Assembly (NCBI GenBank): GCA_029224185.1
Contig: JANZKI010000039.1
Coordinates: forward strand, 620,001-684,000
Direction of reading: 5' to 3'
Source of the DNA: Karalla daura
Taxonomy: Eukaryota > Chordata > Actinopteri > Chaetodontiformes > Leiognathidae
Length of the DNA stretch: 64,000 nt
The notes below the pieces were generated by a model that did no database searches, was not told the origin of the DNA, and saw only the letters and a list, made by a program, of their open reading frames with translations. The position numbers and the translations under genes were made by a program. Of this stretch, positions 60,406 through 64,000 are shown piece by piece; within the stretch, counting starts at the first letter, position 1, and every line of letters starts with the position of its first letter.

Positions 60406-63003
60406 GATCATATGATCCTGGAGATGAGATATTAAAGCTCGCCGAAAATGAAAAAGTGAAAAAAACGACCACCCCGGACCTGTCGTTTTTTTCACTTTCG
60501 GCGAGCTTTAATATCTCAGCTCCGGAAAAACACCCGGCATCGGGATTGCTTTTTCCAGTGAGCGTGGGCCACCCCGGAGGCGGCTCACACCCCAAATGGT
60601 GGGTTTGGGCTCGCTCGCTCGGGGTCGGGATCTCGGCCAAAACGACAGGTCCGGGGTGGTCGTTTTCTTCCCTTTCGGTGAGCTTTAATATCTCATCTCC
60701 AGGATCATATGATCCTGGAGATGAGATATTAAAGCTCGCCGAAAGTGAAAAAGTGAAAAAAACGACCACCCCGGACCTGTCGTTTTTTTCACTTTCGGCG
60801 AGCTTTAATATCTCAGCTCCGGAAAAACACCCGGCATCGGGATGGCTTTTTCCAGTGAGCGTGGGCCTCCCCGGAGGCGGCTCACACCCCAATTCGGGGG
60901 TTTGGGCTCGCTCGCTCGGGGTCGGGATCTCGGCCAAAACGACAGGTCCGGGGTGGTCGTTTTTTTCACTTTCGGCGAGCTTTAATATCTCATCTCCAGG
61001 ATCAAATCTGGCATCGGGATTGCTTTTTCCAGTGAGCATGGGCCACCCCGGAGGCGGCTCACACCCCAAATCGTTGGTTTGGGCTCGTTTGCTCGGGGTC
61101 GGGATTCCGGCCACAACGACAGGTCCGGGGTGGTCGTTTTTTTCACTTTCGGCGAGCTTTAATATCTCAGCTCCAGGATCAAATCCGGCATCGGGATTGC
61201 TTTTTCCAGTGAGCGTGGGCCACCCCGGAGGCGGCTCACACCCCAAATGGTGGGTTTGGGCACGCTCGCTCGGGGTCGGGATCTCGGCCAAAACGACAGG
61301 TCCGGGGTGGTCGTTTTTTTCACTTTCGGCGAGCTTTAAAATCTCAGCTCCAGGATCAAATCTGGCATCGGGATTGCTTTTTCCAGTGAGCATGGGCCAC
61401 CCCGGAGGCGGCTCACACCCCAAATCGTTGGTTTGGGCTCGTTTGCTCGGGGTCGGGATTTCGGCCACAACGACAGGTCCGGGGTGGTCGTTTTTTTCAC
61501 TTTCGGCGAGCTTTAATATCTCAGCTCCAGGATCAAATCCGGCATCGGGATTGCTTTTTCCAGTGAGCGTGGGCCACCCCGGAGGCGGCTCACACCCCAA
61601 ATGGTGGGTTTGGGCTCGCTCGCTCGGGGTCGGGATCTCGGCCAAAACGACAGGTCCGGGGTGGTCGTTTTTTTCACTTTCGGCGAGCTTTAAAATCTCA
61701 GCTCCAGGATCAAATCTGGCATCGGGATTGCTTTTTCCAGTGAGCATGGGCCACCCCGGAGGCGGCTCACACCCCAAATCGTGGGTTTGGGCTCGTTTGC
61801 TCGGGGTCGGGATTTCGGCCACAACGACAGGTCCGGGGTGGTCGTTTTTTTCACTTTCGGCGAGCTTTAAAATCTCAGCTCCAGGATCAAATCCGGCATC
61901 GGGATTGCTTTTTCCAGTGAGCGTGGGCCACCCCGGAGGCGGCTCACACCCCAAATGGTGGGTTTGGGCTCGCTCGCTCGGGGTCGGTATCTCGGCCAAA
62001 ACGACAGGTCCGGGGTGGTCATTTTTTTCACTTTCGGCGAGCTTTAAAATCTCAGCTCCAGGATCAAATCCGGCATCGGGATTGCTTTTTCCAGTGAGCG
62101 TGGGCCACCCCGGAGGCGGCTCACACCCCAAATCGTTGGTTTGGGCTCGTTCGCTCGGGGTCGGGATTTCGGCCAAAACGACAGGTCCGGGGTGGTCGTT
62201 TTTTTCACTTTCGGCGAGCTTTAATATCTCAGCTCCAGGATCAAATCCGGCATCGGGATGGCTTTTTCCAGTGAGCGTGGGCCACTCCGGAGGCGGCTCA
62301 CACCCCAATTCGGGGGTTTGGGCTCGCTCGCTCGGGGTCGGGATCTCGGCCAAAACGACATGTCCGGGGTGGTCGTTTTTTTCCCTTTCGGCGAGCTTTA
62401 ATATCTCATCTCCAGGATCATATGATCCTGGAGATGAGATATTAAAGCTCGCCGAAAGTGAAAAAGTGAAAAAAACGACCACCCCGGACCTGTCGTTTTT
62501 TTCACTTTCGGCGAGCTTTAATATCTCAGCTCCGGAAAAACACCCGGCATCGGGATTGCTTTTTCCAGTGAGCGTGGGCCACCCCGGAGGCGGCTCACAC
62601 CCCAAATGGTGGGTTTGGGCTCGCTCGCTCGGGGTCGGGATCTCGGCCAAAACGACATGTCCGGGGTGGTCGTTTTTTTCCCTTTCGGCGAGCTTTAATA
62701 TCTTTAATATAGATATTAAAGCTCGCCGAAAGTGAAAAAGTGAAAAAAACGACCACCCCGGACCTGTCGTTTTTTTCACTTTCGGCGAGCTTTAATATCT
62801 CAGCTCCAGGATCAAATCCGGCATCGGGATGGCTTTTTCCAGTGAGCGTGGGCCACTCCGGAGGCGGCTCACACCCCAATTCGTTGGTTTGGGCTCGCTC
62901 GCTCGGGGTCGGGATCTCGGCCAAAACGACATGTCCGGGGTGGTCGTTTTTTTCCCTTTCGGCGAGCTTTAATATCTCAGCTCCAGGATCATATGATCCT
63001 GGA
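60406..63003 (+). repeat. Block o (2,598 bp), continuation of the 8.28-kb duplication
   Basis: It follows block l at 8,280 bp up to about 62,060 and then lacks one monomer. Beyond about 62,290 it reads GGCGGCTCAC where block l has GGCGACTCAC, so the match ends there. With the 23 bp lost in its short palindrome, the length fits 17 + 297x4 + 177x8. Confidence 0.8.
62682..62732. repeat. Shortened palindrome with TTAATAT spacer
   Basis: Arms of 22 bp (62682-62703 and 62711-62732), from CTTTCGGCGAG through CTTTAATATCT and its complement, flank a 7-base TTAATAT spacer. The CTCCAGGATC part and the CATATG core are gone, a net loss of 23 bp. The left side again shows TTTAATATC repeated, as at 22651, which suggests related slippage at the AT-rich arm. 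Confidence 0.83.
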
Positions 63004-64000
63004 GATCATATGATCCTGGAGATGAGATATTAAAGCTCGCCGAAAATGAAAAAGTGAAAAAAACGACCACCCCGGACCTGTCGTTTTTTTCACTTTCGGC
63101 GAGCTTTAATATCTCAGCTCCGGAAAAACACCCGGCATCGGGATTGCTTTTTCCAGTGAGCGTGGGCCACCCCGGAGGCGGCTCACACCCCAAATGGTGG
63201 GTTTGGGCTCGCTCGCTCGGGGTCGGGATCTCGGCCAAAACGACATGTCCGGGGTGGTCGTTTTTTTCACTTTCGGCGAGCTTTAAAATCTCAGCTCCAG
63301 GATCAAATCCGGCATCGGGATTGCTTTTTCCAGTGAGCGTGGGCCACCCCGGAGGCGGCTCACACCCCAAATGGTGGGTTTGGGCTCGCTCGCTCGGGGT
63401 CGGTATCTCGGCCAAAACGACAGGTCCGGGGTGGTCATTTTTTTCACTTTCGGCGAGCTTTAAAATCTCAGCTCCAGGATCAAATCCGGCATCGGGATTG
63501 CTTTTTCCAGTGAGCGTGGGCCACCCCGGAGGCGGCTCACACCCCAAATCGTTGGTTTGGGCTCGTTCGCTCGGGGTCGGGATTTCGGCCAAAACGACAG
63601 GTCCGGGGTGGTCGTTTTTTTCACTTTCGGCGAGCTTTAATATCTCAGCTCCAGGATCAAATCCGGCATCGGGATGGCTTTTTCCAGTGAGCGTGGGCCA
63701 CTCCGGAGGCGGCTCACACCCCAATTCGGGGGTTTGGGCTCGCTCGCTCGGGGTCGGGATCTCGGCCAAAACGACATGTCCGGGGTGGTCGTTTTTTTCC
63801 CTTTCGGCGAGCTTTAATATCTCATCTCCAGGATCATATGATCCTGGAGATGAGATATTAAAGCTCGCCGAAAGTGAAAAAGTGAAAAAAACGACCACCC
63901 CGGACCTGTCGTTTTTTTCACTTTCGGCGAGCTTTAATATCTCAGCTCCGGAAAAACACCCGGCATCGGGATTGCTTTTTCCAGTGAGCGTGGGCCACCC
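63004..64000 (+). repeat. Block p, partial, runs off the window
   Basis: It begins with CCGAAAATG after the double palindrome at 62986, contains GGTCGGTATCTCGG near 63,400 and one standard palindrome at 63837, and ends inside a monomer, so the array continues to the right. Confidence 0.85.

Larger units (their letters stand above)
1..64000. repeat. 177-bp satellite array filling the whole window
   Basis: The same 177-bp unit recurs from the first base to the last, and neither edge leaves the array. Unit starts (GATTGC) fall at 1, 178, 355, 3541, 7081, 10621, 14161 and 15223, all exact multiples of 177. From about 15.2 kb some units carry an extra 120 bp. The estimate of roughly 300 monomers comes from dividing the length after removing 82 extra modules. 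Monomers near nucleosome length in megabase-scale arrays are typical of eukaryotic centromeric, subtelomeric or knob satellites; which of these applies here is inference. No gene, intron, transposon or unique spacer longer than a few bases interrupts it. The family is not one I recognise, and the + orientation is arbitrary. Confidence 0.97.
15223..64000. repeat. Domain B: mixed 177-bp and 297-bp composite monomers
   Basis: From 15223 the array contains composites with an extra 120-bp module, interspersed with plain monomers. Typical B variants are GAGCATGGGCC, GCTCGTTTGCTCGG, GGCCACAACG, CCAATTCG, GACATGTCCGG, TTTCCCTTTC and AAATCTGGC. The A-type TTTCATATCTCAG is almost absent apart from block 39423-40564. 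I located 61 single palindromes, 16 double palindromes and five eroded forms. Block boundaries below are placed at the second core of each double palindrome. Confidence 0.9.

Noticed and set aside
1..64000. CENP-B box
   Set aside because: No match to NTTCGNNNNANNCGGGN on either strand in the monomers read by eye; TTCGGCGAG lacks the required A and CGGG spacing.
1..64000. Ribosomal DNA spacer or telomeric repeat
   Set aside because: No rRNA sequence and no short TTAGGG- or TTTAGGG-like tandem repeats appear anywhere in the window.
1..64000. Assignment to a named satellite family or species
   Set aside because: The monomer does not match maize knob, alpha satellite or other satellites I can recall, and no search could be run.

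Overview
The window is one uninterrupted block of satellite DNA, and both edges lie inside the array. No protein gene, rRNA, tRNA, transposon or CRISPR array can be supported. The basic unit is a 177-bp monomer with about 17 CpG sites, repeated roughly 300 times. Nucleosome-scale monomers, higher-order repeats, nested segmental duplications and a lack of genes over 64 kb point to eukaryotic constitutive heterochromatin, such as a centromeric, pericentromeric, subtelomeric or knob-like block. Many monomer variants are C-to-T or G-to-A changes at CpG, which fits a genome that methylates cytosine. I do not recognise the satellite family and cannot name the species.

Domain A (1 to about 15,222) holds 86 consecutive head-to-tail monomers in one orientation with no net length change. 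Ordered monomer variants reveal a higher-order repeat of 33 and then 31 monomers (5,841 and 5,487 bp). Two copies are followed by a third, incomplete copy rearranged by a 10-monomer (1,770-bp) duplication.

Domain B (about 15,223 to 64,000) mixes plain 177-bp monomers with 297-bp composite monomers. A composite carries an extra 120 bp that is a forward-inverted-forward triplication of part of the monomer. Its first fold-back is a perfect 74-bp palindrome centred on CATATG, and its second fold-back lies at a short GTCGTTTT match. I located 61 full single palindromes, 16 double palindromes with a 17-bp duplicated core, and five eroded versions. The double palindromes divide the domain into blocks whose lengths fit 17 + 297a + 177b, with +1 where a T7 tract became T8. 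Blocks have been copied repeatedly: a 4,874-bp tandem duplication, an 8.28-kb tandem duplication, a 3.1-kb block copied 10.7 kb away, and a 1,599-bp internal duplication.

The very long open frames, including one of about 21.9 kb, are a by-product of arithmetic: 177, 120 and 297 are all multiples of three and the monomer lacks stops in one frame on each strand. The most notable content is the inverted-triplication monomer and its spread, which record how a satellite acquired and amplified a palindrome. Function is unknown. Cruciform formation, a weak G-quadruplex motif and a weak Pol III B-box-like match are possibilities only.
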